Shown: positions 25,457 through 37,464, counted from the first letter of the stretch. The stretch: 64,000 bases of DNA from Myxocyprinus asiaticus (GCF_019703515.2 NC_059368.1:35428735-35492734), one strand, 5' to 3'. Notes: generated by a model from the letters alone, not told the origin. Numbers and translations: made by a program.

Positions 25457-25723
25457 CTTTAAAAAGACGCGTCCTTAAAAAGACGTTCCGTGTGTGCCGC
25501 TCTTTTAGAAAAATATACTCTTTCAGGAAAATATACTCTCTTTTTTCTGCTGAAGCGCCCAGGGGCGTTCTCTGCAGTGCACCAGTGCAGAGGAGGGAGA
25601 AGCCGCTGAAATGCGCCGTCAGATCCAGCAGAGGTGAATGAACAGTCGTGAGAATTCAGCTCAATGAGCATGACCGTTCGGCTCCGAAGAGAAAATCTGA
25701 ATGAGTGGTTGCATACCAGCTCC

Positions 25724-25730
25724 TTTTATA
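25724..25730 (-). promoter_or_regulatory. TATA box of the DIRS copy A promoter
   Basis: Reverse complement of ttttata within accagctccttttatacccg. It lies about 270 bp upstream of ORF1 in the terminal repeat. Copies A and B share the perfect TATAAAA. Copy C has a substitution here. Confidence 0.6.
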
Positions 25731-26542
25731 CCCGTATGTCCTGGGGAGTGGCATGCAAATACCACTCGCCAATTTTCATTGGCCTTTTATCAAAGACCAG
25801 AGGTGTTTCGGCCTCCCAAGAGTGACCCCTAGTGTCACTACATCGACACAACTTCAAGTGAGTGAACTATTGTTTACTGAAACCTTATTCTCTGTTGTTG
25901 CTCTCAAACATAGCTAACAGCTGAGACTTTACTTTCTCGGAATCCACAGTGCTAAAATTACCCAAACAATCACAGATTTCAGTGTGTTCTTCACACAAAT
26001 CTATTGGATGGCTTCAGAAGAATTCAGATATAGTCACTGTATGCTTTTCGTTGTATGGGAAAAACCAGTGTGAACATTCTTCAAATCATCACCTTTTGTG
26101 TTTCACAGAAGAAAGAAAGCCATATGGAACAACATGAGGGTGAGCACTATGCATTTAAAGTTCCAAGGGTCTGACTCCAAACTTTCTTTTGTACTTGAAA
26201 AAATTCATGGCTATTAATACTCTCTAGACTACAGGTTCATAAATAGACTAATTTCTGCCGATATGCATTGTGAAGTAACCATCCATCTAACGTTAGTAAC
26301 CTAAACTGGAATTGCAATGTTCACAGCAGCACCATATGGCTGCTCCATAGATGAACACTTATTCCTGAAAGATCAGAGGACACAAGGAAAAACAGGCTGA
26401 TTACAAATGTGCAGGAGGGGAACTGAATATGGGCCATTCTTTCCTTGCATAATCCCAAGAGATGGAAAAAACAGAGATTGTATGCATGTGTGTGAGAGCG
26501 ATACAGAAAGAAAATGAGTGGGAGAAAGAGTTACCCATAACA

Positions 26543-26604
26543 CCACCTTGCCAAGTGGAACAGTGGGATGTAAAGAAAGAGGTGTCTGGGAGTAAAGTTA
26601 CAGG
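26543..26604. repeat. Direct repeat, unit 1
   Basis: The core aagtggaacagtgggatgta, followed by aagaaagaggtgtctg, is repeated at 28361-28422 in the same orientation with a few substitutions. Confidence 0.6.
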
Positions 26605-28074
26605 CTAATAACACGTGTCTGTTAGATAACATGAGAACTGAGACTGTATCTCTTTCCCCAAAGATTGCCCTATAACAAGAACTCTTCACCTCCCTTGCAC
26701 TGTACACCTGGATGTAAGCCAGTGGATACTTGCACTAGTCCATATCTACAATGACAGAAGACAACCATGGAATCAGAGAGGCCGTGCGATTCAAAGAAGG
26801 CCCACACAGGTCTAAGCTGTGAGAAGATCACATTTTCAGCCCCCTGGTTAGATGAATATCACCTTCTTAAAGATTAATGATCTACTTTCAAAGATTCTAC
26901 AACAGCTGCTTGTGTGGAAGGTCATATCTGATGCTCACATATGATGCTCAACCGACTGACTAGTCAAATAATGAGGTGGACTAGTATTTTGATAATTTCT
27001 TTAGCTATGATGTTTTAATTAGCATTCTAATGGAGTGCTGTGCATAGCTACCATGCAAAAGTGTCCACCTATTTTTTCAGCCGTCTTGGTTCTGGAAGCA
27101 TTTTTCCCATTCGTTTTTTTCCATAGGGATTTCATAAAATCTTTTACAGAAGAGTTCTAAGCCATGAACCAAATCAGCCAGCTCCGAGGTGAATCACAAC
27201 ATTACAAACTTTAATTTGAAGTAAAAGGTATTTGAAAATCAGACCAAAAAAAAAAAAAAAAGACAAAGGTACAAGACCATGAGGAAATGAACTACAATCC
27301 CATGAAGCATTTCGAATGACTTGATCACTTTAAAAACAATGAAAATATACAAAATTATTGATTTAAAGTCGTTAATTATATTTATAGAAACAATATACTG
27401 TATTTAAAGCATACTGCAAAATATTCAGATATATACAAGTAGTTTGAGTAGGGAGGTCGACTCGATTGCATCATTCGCATTGCTTCATGGAAGTAGGTGG
27501 TCGCTGCTGAGCTCTTTTGCAACAAATTTTTTTTTATTGGCAGATTCCCCCACTCAGGATCATGGGTAGTGTTGTTCTTCACCAGGAATTCCGCTATTAA
27601 ACACAGTTTATAAAAATTTTGTTGGAAAAAGGCAGACTTATGGCTTAAGCAGAAGCATATACCATCGAATTACAACCTCTGAGCTCAACCTCTTTAAAGG
27701 TTTCTAAGTTATACTTAAAAAATAAATTAGTCTATGGAAAAAAAGAACAGGATGTTTACTTCCGGAACCAGACTATTGCACTCCTGAACCAGAAAGTTTG
27801 TAAGGTAAAACATTCTCATAAAAGTTCTGTCTTTAAATTCACCCACTTTTAAACCACGTGACAACAGCTGCACACACGCAAACAGAAATTGTTTGACTTT
27901 GCATGAAGTCTTGCACTGTTTTTTGGATTATTTAGATGCCGTGTCAAGTTAAGAATAGTTCTCCTTCAAGAAATGTGTCTTGAGACCCCTGTGTTCAGTT
28001 CCATTCCATTACTTTGCGTTCATGTTTTTGAAATTCTTTCACGTGTCCCAAATTAATATGTAGAGAACTATAAG

Positions 28075-28300
28075 TAAAACCCTGTACACACATGCAGCGA
28101 CTTCCAACAACAAAGCAACTAGATCTTATTAATTTTTAATGGGAGCTGACAACTTCCAGCAACACAAGCAACAGCGATCTTTGTCGACTCGATGTGGGAG
28201 TGTCCAGCGATTTGTGAAAGTTTAGAAAAGTTTAACTTTATGCAAATGAGGAGCAACTTTCTGGAGCGACAAAGTTGCTGTATATGTAAACCGGGCTTAA
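28075..28300. repeat. Short copy of the 'ccctgttcacacatgcagc' miniature element
   Basis: Left end taaaaccctgtacacacatg and right end gtatatgtaaaccgggctta are degenerate inverted copies matching the ends of 18967-19697. The interior is shortened to about 180 bp. Confidence 0.6.
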
Positions 28301-28360
28301 GCCATTTGGAGATTGATAAGTAAGCCATACAATGTATGGGGTTACAGAAATTGTAAAACC

Positions 28361-28422
28361 CACCTTGCTAAGTGGAACAGTGGGATGTAAAGAAAGAGGT
28401 ATCTGTGGGTAAAGTTAAAGGC
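28361..28422. repeat. Direct repeat, unit 2
   Basis: Second copy of the 26543-26604 unit, about 1.8 kb downstream. The origin of the duplication is not evident. Confidence 0.6.
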
Positions 28423-29316
28423 CACTTCAGTCGATTATGAAAATATGTTGTTTTGCACACCCCATCAATACCAACCCTAAATGGCATGGAAATATGGCAT
28501 CCATTAACAAGATCAGAGAACAGCTCATTAGGGAGGGATGAAACGGAAGAGCCTTTTGACGGGAATTTCTGGTCTAAACTTCCATCATTGAACCTCCTCA
28601 CACAGGCCTTTTACACAAAAACATTCACCTCAAAAATCTGTTTAGACTCCAGCAGATGATGGAGGCCTGTTCTTACCATCTGCTTGACTCCGCTGAGGAC
28701 AGTGAGCCTTCTCGCCCACATGTGTGGTAATCTTGTTAGTTAAAACCACCTGAGGGAGAAACACAGAAGGGAAACATCTGTACTGGAGTTTAGTCCAGTT
28801 TGCCTGGATCACACACAGATGAGAGTAAACAGTCTATCGTCACTCTGGAAGAGTGGTGAATGCTGAATTCCTCATGGCGACAGATAGCAACTGTTGACAT
28901 CACCCATTACATAATGGTCTATTGAGGGCATGTCTTAAAAAGAGTTTAAAAAGCAAAATTATGACAAAAAAGTGGAAAAGTGTGAAATACAAACATTATT
29001 CAGCTGGAGTTTATGTCTGGTTAAGGGGATTTTTTTTCTATTATAAACAATAATACAAAGACAAAATATAACACAACAAAATTATGTGCAACACTATTTT
29101 TGAGTTCAAAGGATGCAAAGGAAGCATCTGTAGCCTGCTGTCAGTTACCACAGATGATAAATTTGACCTGTCTCTAGCAAAAATTTACATTTACAGTAAG
29201 GCATTTCCCAAGGAAGTCTAAGGGGGAAAGACATTCTCGAGGGTTTAAAGGCAGAAATGCGAAGCTAATATTTTTGTTAAAGCACTTGTATTAATGCTTC
29301 TGTGAAACAATTTGTG

Positions 29317-29374
29317 TGTAACAAAGGTTCGGGCTGGGCAGATAAAGGAGGAAGCGGGGACCACGGCGCTTACA
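29317..29374 (-). repeat. Truncated 3' LTR end
   Basis: tgtaacaaaggttcgggc and ataaaggaggaagcgggga match the first about 45 bp of the plus-strand view of the LTR at 31303. The rest of this LTR is absent. Confidence 0.7.
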
Positions 29375-29386
29375 CCCATATAATAA

Positions 29387-30240
29387 TTAAAATGGGGAAA
29401 ACCCCGTGGAGGCTTGTGGGACCTCTCGTACTGCAAATAACAGGGGTTCGAGCCACCTATCCCAATTCCGAGCGTCTTTGTGCACAAACTTACCAATCAT
29501 ATTTTTTAAGGTCTTATTAAATCGTTCGACCAAGCCATCCGTTTGTGGATTATACATGCTTGTCCAAATCGATTTAATACCTAATAACTCGCGTAGTGTA
29601 CGAGACATGTAAGTAGTGCCCTGGTAAGTGAGGATTTCTTTCGGAATCCCCGCTCGGGAGATTATTCTGAAGAGTGCCTCCACAACACTATGTGCTGAGA
29701 TGTTGTGAAGAGGCACTGCTTCTGGGTATTGCATTGCGTAGTCAACCAGAACCAACACAAAGCGATGCCTGCATGCTGACCATTCTAATGGCCCGACGAG
29801 GTCCATGCCAACTCTGTCCCCAGTGGGAATTCCCCTAAGGGCTGGGGAAGTCGAGGCTTTCCCCTCCCTTACGTCATCCTGATGCTGAGCTGACGTAGAT
29901 GGCCCCGGCTCTGCCTCCAGTGCATTGCACACCCCACACCGTCCCACTGTATTACAGGACCCATCCACACACAACCCCTTTAACAATTCGGGAAAAGCCG
30001 GCCAATTAGTACCCAAAATTAGTGGATGGGTGAGGTGGGAACTAACCACAGCCTCAATGTTATGCTTTCGACCCTGAAATAGAATAATGACGATCACTGC
30101 AGGATAATCGTAAATATCCCCATGCACACACCTCACCCGATTATTTGAATCCAGTGCCTCATTTTGAACCAAGCATTGATGAATAGAGGTTTGGTTACAA
30201 CCTGAATCCACCAAGGCTTGGTATATACCCCCCAAATACT
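29387..30240 (-). pseudogene. Gypsy protease-integrase fusion from which reverse transcriptase has been deleted
   Basis: One open frame (part of a longer frame starting at 30505) contains a retropepsin-like active site, QALVDSGCNQTSIHQ. About 130 residues later comes the integrase catalytic core: GDRVGMDLVGPLEW with the first Asp, LVDYAMQYPEA, LTYQGTTYMSRTLREL, and MYNPQTDGLVERFNKTLK with the catalytic Glu. The second catalytic position reads TYQGT, where TDxGT is usual, so an Asp seems lost. RT and RNase H, normally about 500-600 residues between the two domains, are absent without breaking the frame. The frame stops soon after STGFSPF near the LTR remnant. Confidence 0.85.
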
Positions 30241-30755
30241 CAAGGGTATTTGGTACGTCCCAGCTCGATCGGGGGTGGCCTATGGAGTGTCTGGGACCCG
30301 GATCTCCATCCCCACCTCCATCACCAGGCACTGTTCGCAGATGTGTCCCGGCTCCCCGCAACTCCAACAAACCGGCCCAAACCTCACACCCACACCAGAG
30401 GCGGCAGCTTCCCCCACCTGAGAGGAAGGATGGGTAGAGCCGGGGGAGAGAGAGACAGGAGTGTTTGCACACCCCCGGGGCACTGGTCTTGGGGGATTGT
30501 TCCACTGTTTCCAGGGGAATGGGATAGGTTGGAAAGAAGGAGGGGAGAGGGAGGGATGACAGGGAGACAGAGAATCTCGCCGGCCCCCAGGTACGCCGCT
30601 AAATGGTTCTCCGCCAACTGCACTGCTTCATCCTGCGACGCCGGTCGGTAGCATTGGACCCACTCCGCAGTCCCTTTCAGTAGTTTGGTGACGAATTGTT
30701 CCAGTACCATGAGATCGATGACACCCCCAACATTGCTGGGCTCCTTGGCCAGCAC
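30241..30755 (-). pseudogene. Gypsy gag remnant with zinc knuckle
   Basis: One frame (30384-30755) has a capsid C-terminal-like segment, LEQFVTKLLKGTAEWVQC and EAVQLAENHLAAY. Another frame (30280-30483) carries a perfect CCHC knuckle, CWSCGEPGHICEQC. The two are separated by a frame change. Gag would be non-functional. Confidence 0.75.
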
Positions 30756-31302
30756 CCACCACTGGCAGGCATCCGGAGCTTTTGAACGAAGGCAAACAGG
30801 TGGCCGACATCGCTCAGTGTCAGGTTCGGAACTGCCGGTGATGCACTTCAGGACTGCGGCTGACCAGCTGCAGGATGGTTTTCTTCAGCTCAGGGTACCT
30901 CAGGAGGTTGTCAACTGGGAGTTGTTGAGCCGGGAGTTGGGCCTCCCCAGTCAGCAGTGGTAGGAGATGGACTGCCCATTGCGCCCACGGCAATTCCAGA
31001 GCTTGGTCTGTGCACTCGAAGAGCTCCAGAAAGGCCTCCGGCTCATCTTATGCCCCCGTCTTCACAAGCGTCACATGGAGGTTCGCTGCTACCCCCGGGG
31101 TATCAAGCTCTGCAATGCCCGTCTGTCCTCCTCTTGGCCTCAAAGGAGCACCTCAAAGCGCTGTTGCTGCTCCGTCGGCAGATCCATGAGGACCTGGTGT
31201 TGCGCCTGGTGGATGCTGGCGAGGGATCGAAACACTTCCTCCAGTGGCGAAGATGACTCCATAGCAGCGTACCTTCCTCCTTATCCCGGTTTTCGGCACC
31301 AG
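30756..31302 (-). pseudogene. Gypsy 5' leader and N-terminal gag remnant
   Basis: Lies between the primer-binding site (about 31285-31301) and recognisable gag. Stops interrupt all frames. Proline- and leucine-rich fragments are consistent with a degraded gag N-terminus, but no specific motif is seen. Confidence 0.5.
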
Positions 31303-31682
31303 TGTAACAAAGATTCGGGTAGGCCAAATAAAGGAGGAAGCGGGAACTGGTTTCCACAGTTCACGTGAGTCCATTTTATTCACAAATAACCAGCAATCAC
31401 TGTACAGCTTCACTCAAAAAACAAGATGGCTTTTCAGCATCACTCAAATAAACAGTCCACTTTTCAGCTTCACACAACACAAGGCTCTCTCTCTCTCTCT
31501 CAGGGGACAGACACAAAGACTCTGGTCTGTCTGTCTCTCTCCTCTCTCTGTGAACTAGCCATCTTTTTATCTCCCCAGACTCTCACATAGAGATGGTAAT
31601 TAGTCACAATTCATCTCAGGTGGATGTCCTTACCGCTTTCTCTCTCCCCAGACGGGCGCTCAACCATGCCCTCGCCTCCACA
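31303..31682 (-). repeat. 5' LTR of the Gypsy element (380 bp)
   Basis: The plus-strand view begins tgtaacaaagattcgggt directly beside the primer-binding site and ends cgcctccaca. It contains CT-rich tracts (31489-31500) and a polyadenylation-like region. Confidence 0.75.
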
Positions 31683-33109
31683 GTGTGTTACTTGATTTAA
31701 TTACACGGCTCTCTGGAATACTTAATTCTGACTGGTCAATTGCACCCTCTAGTGGTCTATTATTTCTCAGTAACAACCTCACATCCACATATCAGAATTC
31801 TCATCTAGGTATCTAAGACATCTTTACCACTCGGATCACTGTGCAATCTCTACAGGAGTACAAGTAAGCTAATAAAATAATTTCAACTCAAATCAATGTT
31901 TTATGCACATTTATTTGTTTATTTGGCAAGTAGTCTTGCAATAAGATGCATAATAAGCAATCAGACAGTTATTACATACAAAATAAACACCAATAAAGCT
32001 GCGATGCAAACTGGAGGTTGATTTCAGCAGTTCAGTGATTTCTTCTCACATAATTACATAATTTCAACACAAATCATTATTGTATGTCTATTTATTTATT
32101 TGTTTGTTAGGGGCCATGTAATAAGCAAGATAATGTACAGTCAGCCGGTTGTTATCACAAAATCAACACTTTCTAGGTGATTCAAGACCCCTGTGCTTCA
32201 CATCGGGGTCCCGAGTTCCCAGTCAGGGTAAATTTGCGGTAACAACTGGCTGACTGTAAATTATCCCTTAATTAGGGTCTTAATTTATAATGCATTTATA
32301 ATGTATAGTGTTCATATCTTGTGGCTTTATTTTTAAACAGTGAGCATTTTAATGTTTATTTTCCTGTGCAATGCCTTGCCCCTAGACTTCCTTTGTATGA
32401 GCAATCACAAGAATTAATGCAAATTCAACCACTCTCAGCATTATTTGTGGTAGCTTGCAATTTTGTACAGTATCTGCAGTTTTTCCGCTTAAACTGTGAA
32501 TCTGAGATAATTACATCAATTTTCTCCATGTTTGACAGTGATCGAGACATCTCTAACTGCACAGCCACTATTCTATAATCTCTGCATGGGGTTGCCAACT
32601 GTCCCATATTAACTGGGATGTCCCGTATCTTGCCCGAAATGACAACATACCATTTGGGATGCCTATAGACCATTTCAAGAATGTAAACAAAAACAAAGGA
32701 ATAAGAACAGTCCAAACTTATTTCTGGTCTCTTTTTCAAGGTAAGTCAGTCCACTTGGCAGCCATCTTTGGAACACTCTTGGGCAGCTATTTTTCTATGT
32801 AAACAAGCATCATGAAAGTGCAGCTCCTATCTACTTGAATGGGGAAAGACCGAAATTCTCCAAAACGATTTCCAATTTCTCCCATTCATTTTAATAGAAG
32901 TGGTCCGTCTCTGCTAAATAGTCTCTGTTTTGACAACCAGGACATTTTCATGGAACAATGACGTCACCAACAAACAGTCCTTGAATTGGTCTATTGTCCT
33001 ATAGTGTGTTGCCTAGACGCTCGAGGGGGATCCTATTGTGTTCACTATCAAAATCACTAACCATTCGCGTGAACACAGATGGCTCATGTAAACCACAGCT
33101 AGTATTTAA
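31683..33109. other. Unassigned DNA with a local duplicated block
   Basis: A unit of about 180 bp containing 'tttatttgtttatttgg' is followed by 'aataagcaatcagacagtta'. It appears near 31895-31990 and again, diverged, near 32085-32165. The frame 32321-32578 has no domain. Confidence 0.4.
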
Positions 33110-33536
33110 TCTTCAGGAGCTCTTCAGGAGCTGAGTTAACATAGCCTTCCTGTCAGCTTGGACCAGTCTGGCCATTGTCCATTGAACTCTCTCATCAACA
33201 AGGTGTTTTTGCCCACAGAACTGCCACTCGCTGGATGTTTTTTGTTTTTGGTGCCATTCTCTATACATTCTAGGGACTGTTGCGCATGAAAATACCAGGA
33301 GGTCAGCAGTGTCAGAAATACTCAAACCAGCCCGTCTGGCACCAACAATAATGCCACGGTCTAAATCACTGTGCATCAGATTTTTCTCCCCATTCTGATG
33401 GTTGATGTGAACATTAACTAAAGGTCCAAACCCGTATCTGCATGATTTTATGCATTGCACTGCTGCCACACGATTGGCTGAATTTCTTGAATAAGTAGGT
33501 GTACAGGTGTACCTAATAAAGTGATCAGTGAGTGTA
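33110..33536 (-). pseudogene. Tc1-like transposase N-terminal half with terminus
   Basis: The minus strand encodes DLDRGIIVGARRAGLSISD, TADLLVFSCATVPRMYREW and LVDERVQWTMARLVQADR, the helix-turn-helix DNA-binding half of a Tc1 family transposase. The plus end reads ctaataaagtgatcagtgag, an inverted-repeat terminus of this family. The catalytic half is absent. The same sequence forms both arms of the fold-back at 40802-41675. Confidence 0.8.
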
Positions 33537-34404
33537 TTTTAATCATACCAAATTTACTTGCATTGTCTGAGGCACAGAATTGTACTAATATACTCCATTG
33601 AACTCGTATGCACCATATCATGGGTTTCACTATTTAAATATTGTATTTCTGTGCATTTTCTTTTCCCTTGCTAACCGCATATTCAGTTATTATGCACTAA
33701 AAGTATTTACAGGTAATTGCACTTATACCGTCACTGACACAAATGACACAAGTATGCTATGAAGTTTTTTTTGTTTTGGAGCTTTCACTGCAAAACAATA
33801 CAAAAAACACTACAAATGGCATCACAATTTTTGAGAAAAGTCACAGAAAATTCAGTCATTCTTGGCCACAAAAATCAAGAAAAAGTGCCGCAAAATTCTG
33901 GTGGGACTGATTACTGTATATACAGTATGATTTCTGCTTGCTTAGATAACCTGAAGGACGACTTGACATTTGTTTCTGTGGTAACACGTTTAGTTTAAAA
34001 GTGCTGTATACATTTTGTGCCTCTTGTGGTACTTAATGGAATTTAAAATAGTGTGTATTTTAACGTTTAACATTTCTCAGTGCCTTGGTGCACTGAATTT
34101 CATTTTAAGTACATTACTATAAACATAATTGTTGCTCACATTTATAAACTGAGAGAAGACTTATTTGAAGAAATGTATTTTCTGTCATAATCAACAACAT
34201 GTCACAGGTGCTGTTAATAAAACAACTTGTATTGAACCAACATTCCTTCACTTGGGCTCACTTTCTCAAAAACACACAAATAAAAAATCTGCCATAACCT
34301 AAAAACATTCCTTTACCTTTATTAAGTTTGGGAGAACAATGGAAAGCTGTATTAAAACTCACTTGTGGCCACTGGCAGTTTCAAGCACATACATTTACTC
34401 AGGA
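33537..34404. other. Unassigned DNA
   Basis: No exon, RNA gene or element recognised. The short frame at 33759-33998 is not domain-like. Confidence 0.4.
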
Positions 34405-34793
34405 TTGTGAGGGTTACTTTTGAAATGTATTCCACTACAGATTACAGAATACATGCTGTAAAATGTAATTTGTAACGTATTTCGTTAGATTACACAAGGT
34501 CAGTAACGTATTCTAAATACTTTGGATTACTTCTTCAGCACTGTTAGATTTTTTTCACTTGTTTTGACTATAAAAACTCTGCCAGTACAGTAAGACAAAA
34601 TACACATGTTAAAAATACATTCTCTGAAAAACCTAAATATCTTATGCAGTGTTGTTTCTAAAACAAGATAAATCAAATTGATCTTGTTTTAAGGATTTTT
34701 AGATATTTTTACAGGAAAACAATACAAAAATTATTATCAAGAATAAGATTGTTGCCCTAATATCAAAGGTCTTACTAGAAAAAAGAAATTATG

Positions 34794-35274
34794 TGTCAGG
34801 TGTATTCTGTTGATTCATGTCTTTTATTTTGAAATTCTAGTTCCTGTTTCATGTCATGTGTTCCTGTTTCCCTAGTCATGTGATTTCTGTTTTCCCTCCA
34901 TGTTCATGTGTCATGTTTTCATTGGTTTATTGTTTAATTATCTTGTTATCAGTTCTGTTTGTTCATTGGTTTATGTTCTCCCATGTCTTGTATTTAAGCC
35001 CTCATGTTTGCATTGTCTAGTGGTGGAGTATTGTATGTGATGGCCAAGTCCAAGTCCAAGTCCAAGTCCAAGTCCAAGTCCAAGTCCAAGTCCAAGTCCA
35101 AGTCCAAGTCCAAGTCCAAGTCCAAGTCCAAGTCCAAGTCCAAGTCCAAGTCCAAGTCCAAGTCCTGTTTTGTAGTCGGGGTTATTGGAGTTCACGTTCT
35201 GTAAATAAACTGCACTTGGGTTCTTCATCTTCACGTCCTCGTCATTGGCAGCAGTTCCAGCCAACAACGTTACA
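34794..35274 (+). repeat. Solo LTR (481 bp) with perfect 5-bp target duplication
   Basis: Begins TGTCAGG and ends GTTACA. It is flanked on both sides by TTATG (34789-34793 and 35275-35279). It contains a TATTTAA promoter-like box at 34991-34997 and an AATAAA polyadenylation signal at 35204-35209. A hexanucleotide array lies between them. No internal retroelement sequence remains, so it probably formed by LTR-LTR recombination. Confidence 0.85.
35044..35165. repeat. (CCAAGT)n hexanucleotide array, about 20 copies
   Basis: Perfect tandem CCAAGT units over 122 bp inside the solo LTR, between its TATA-like box and polyadenylation signal. The Lys-Ser and Gly-Leu peptide repeats seen in the two strands are artefacts of the array. 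Confidence 0.97.
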
Positions 35275-35929
35275 TTATGATCCAACGTGAATTTTCTTGA
35301 TAAAAAAATATGATCGTACCTGGTAACGTGCATGTAAAATGGCTAGAAATAGCATTTTAGCTTAGTGTAAAGCTCACAATTTACATAAGGTTTATTTCTA
35401 TTTCTCTGTCTGCTCGTATGAATGTAACACATCATAAGAAATTGTTTCACTGCTGCTCAAACACTCTTTGGATCGCATCATTTATATGTATAAATGTTTT
35501 CCATCTGAAAGGGTTAAATATTAAATGAAACAAATGATAATAAAATGCAAAGTAATCTCTTCAGTAATCAAAATACTTTTTGAATGTAACTGTATTCTAA
35601 ATAACAATGATTTAAATTGTAACTGAAGTGCAATACAGTTACTTATATTTTGTATTTTAAATACGTATTCCCATTACATGTATTCCGTTACTCCCCAACC
35701 CTGCATTTACTGTGCTGGTTAAAAAAAAACAACAACCATCATAATCTCAAATTAATGTGGCTGGAGAGGGACCAGGAGCAAATAACTGCAGAACAGATGA
35801 GATTGGGGTTAGAGCCTAGGGTCTCCTCTGAGAATAGCTGGCTAACAGACTCATTTTGAAATAAGGGAATGCCCATTATTTTTGTCATAGCACAATTATT
35901 TGAATTTCAGTGATCCAAGAGCCAACAAA

Positions 35930-36590
35930 GGATTCAAGAAAGTAGTTAAAAAATTATTAATCCGCTCACAGACTTTGGAAACGGGCATGACGCCTTCGTT
36001 GATTCAGAGTCTGGTGATGGGGCCTTAACAGCTCTTAAGAGGTTATGGAAAAGAGATTTGAACTTGGTATTGGAGGATTTCATTTATTTTTTTAACTATG
36101 TCTAGGGATGCAAGGGTACGCCTTATTCAGTTTAAGATTTTGCATCGTTTCTACTGGACTCCCTCTAGATTGTTTAGGCTTGGTTTAAAAGACACACCTA
36201 CCTCCTGGCGATGTCAGTTGGAGGATGTAGACATATCCCATGCTCTGTGGTTCTGCACTAAGATTCAAGAATTCTGGTTAAGAGTCCAGAATTTTATCTG
36301 TGAGGTTTTAGATACTCACATTTCATTTTGCCCCAGACTATGCATATTGGGTGATGGGGCCAAGTGGAGAGAAACTCTTTTTTCTTTTTTTTCTCTTCGT
36401 GTTTATATGTGTATACTCAGGCTTGGACCACAGGAATGTTTGTTTGTTTGGGGTTGAGGTGGGGTTGGGAACTGGGGCGGGATAGGGAATTAATGGGGAT
36501 TAAAGGGGAATAATGGTTGACGCTGTGCATGTGTGTTTTGCTTTATTCTGTATTATGTTTGAGAGTCAAGCAATAAAAATGTTAATCTAA
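35930..36590 (+). pseudogene. L1-type LINE, 3' end of ORF2 and 3' UTR (5'-truncated)
   Basis: The frame at 36098-36457 encodes RLIQFKILHRFYWTPSRL, then SHALWFCTKIQEFW. This is the C-terminal segment typical of L1 ORF2, after the reverse transcriptase. The frame then decays. A G-rich 3' UTR follows, with AATAAA at 36572-36577 and a short A-rich end. The 5' truncation fits target-primed integration. Confidence 0.65.
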
Positions 36591-37464
36591 AAAGATTAAT
36601 CCGAACTAAAGCTTCGAATAAGAAACTATAAACATTTACAAAAATGATCTGTGAGCACATTTATTAAGTGTAACCTTTAAGAAACTAGTGGATAAAATTG
36701 GTACATTATATTATACTTTTTTATAAATGTAGTTCATGCACATTTTGTCCATGTATGTATATTTTTTGGTTAATGTTTGGAAGGATGTATAAGGGAAAGT
36801 GTAAATCCCTTTTACATCCCATATATATGTCTTAATAACTTTTTTGCCTTCATTAGTTCATTTTAAATGGTTCTTCTGCAGTGTAAAAAATAAATTTTCA
36901 AAAAGAACAAATATTCCATGTAGTCTCTCAATTCATATGGGGTCATGACTACATGCATAGTTATAATTAAACAATAAGCAAAATTCAGTTTATAATTTAT
37001 TTAAATGAAGTATAGCAAGTGACATCGCAGGACATGTCAACTTATTTTGTGTTGACTACCCGCAGACAGAGCGAAAACTGATCCAGGTTACGCCTTCCCA
37101 TTGTTTAATTCTTCATGAGCACTGGCAGCGGGGACCCATATTCCTGTGCAATCCTACCTTTTCATCTTCTAGGTAAATGTGCAGGTGAAACAGGAGGTGG
37201 GTAAATGCTTCAAATCTGTATTTTGAAGATCTGTGATTTCTTAGACTGTGGAAATTCCCAAGATCAGATAACATGGAAAAGGAACATGCTTTGTGTGGAT
37301 GGGCCTACAGTGTCAGGAATTTCTGATTAATCTGAGCTCTCTCAGGCCCTCTGGTGTTGTATACATAATGAAGACCTGAAAGATGTTGCTGAAATGCAAA
37401 CAAACTTAAATGTGCAGCAACACCTTGTGGCTGACCATGTGTACTGCACAAGAGCAAAACAGCG

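Larger units (their letters stand above)
20765..25865 (-). mobile_element. DIRS-type tyrosine-recombinase retrotransposon, copy A (5.1 kb, defective)
   Basis: DIRS elements use a tyrosine recombinase instead of a DDE integrase, and they carry inverted terminal repeats with an internal complementary region. Here the right end (25690-25865) is repeated in inverse at 20810-20985, including the tagtgtcactacatcgac and 'ccttttatcaaagacc' blocks. On the minus strand the order is ORF1, reverse transcriptase, an RNase H fragment, then the recombinase C-terminus. A large internal deletion near 22231 joins RNase H directly to the recombinase. The left end forms a strong hairpin (20765-20820 with 21039-21094). 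Confidence 0.9.
25866..29316. other. Unassigned DNA with repeat fragments
   Basis: Includes a miniature-element tail near 26070-26150, poly-A near 27247 and the repeat at 28075-28300. A roughly 65-bp direct duplication is present at 26543 and 28361. No exon is recognised, although RAD51B exon 8 should lie somewhere between 16 and 41.8 kb. Confidence 0.4.
29317..31682 (-). mobile_element. Ty3/Gypsy LTR retrotransposon, internally deleted
   Basis: Minus-strand order: 5' LTR (31303-31682), primer-binding site, gag remnants, protease fused to integrase, then only about 58 bp of the 3' LTR (29317-29374). The region after the 5' LTR reads TGGTGCCGAAAACCGGG, fitting a tRNA primer of the Phe type. 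The flanking 5-mers are ttgtg and gtgtg, a possible degenerate target duplication. Reverse transcriptase and RNase H are missing completely. Confidence 0.85.
34405..35704. repeat. Miniature element with 'gggttggggagtaac' ends, host of a solo LTR
   Basis: The right end, read in reverse, is gggttggggagtaacggaat. The left end (gagggttacttttgaaatgt) is a diverged inverted copy. 'gtaacgtattctaaata' motifs occur on both sides. The solo LTR at 34794-35274 is inserted in its middle. Confidence 0.5.

Noticed and set aside
35044..35165. Possible CRISPR-like array
   Set aside because: The units are 6 bp with no spacers. It is a simple tandem repeat in a vertebrate genome.
35004..35333. Frames encoding Lys-Ser and Gly-Leu repeats
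   Set aside because: Both are direct readings of the CCAAGT array in the solo LTR and not a protein gene.
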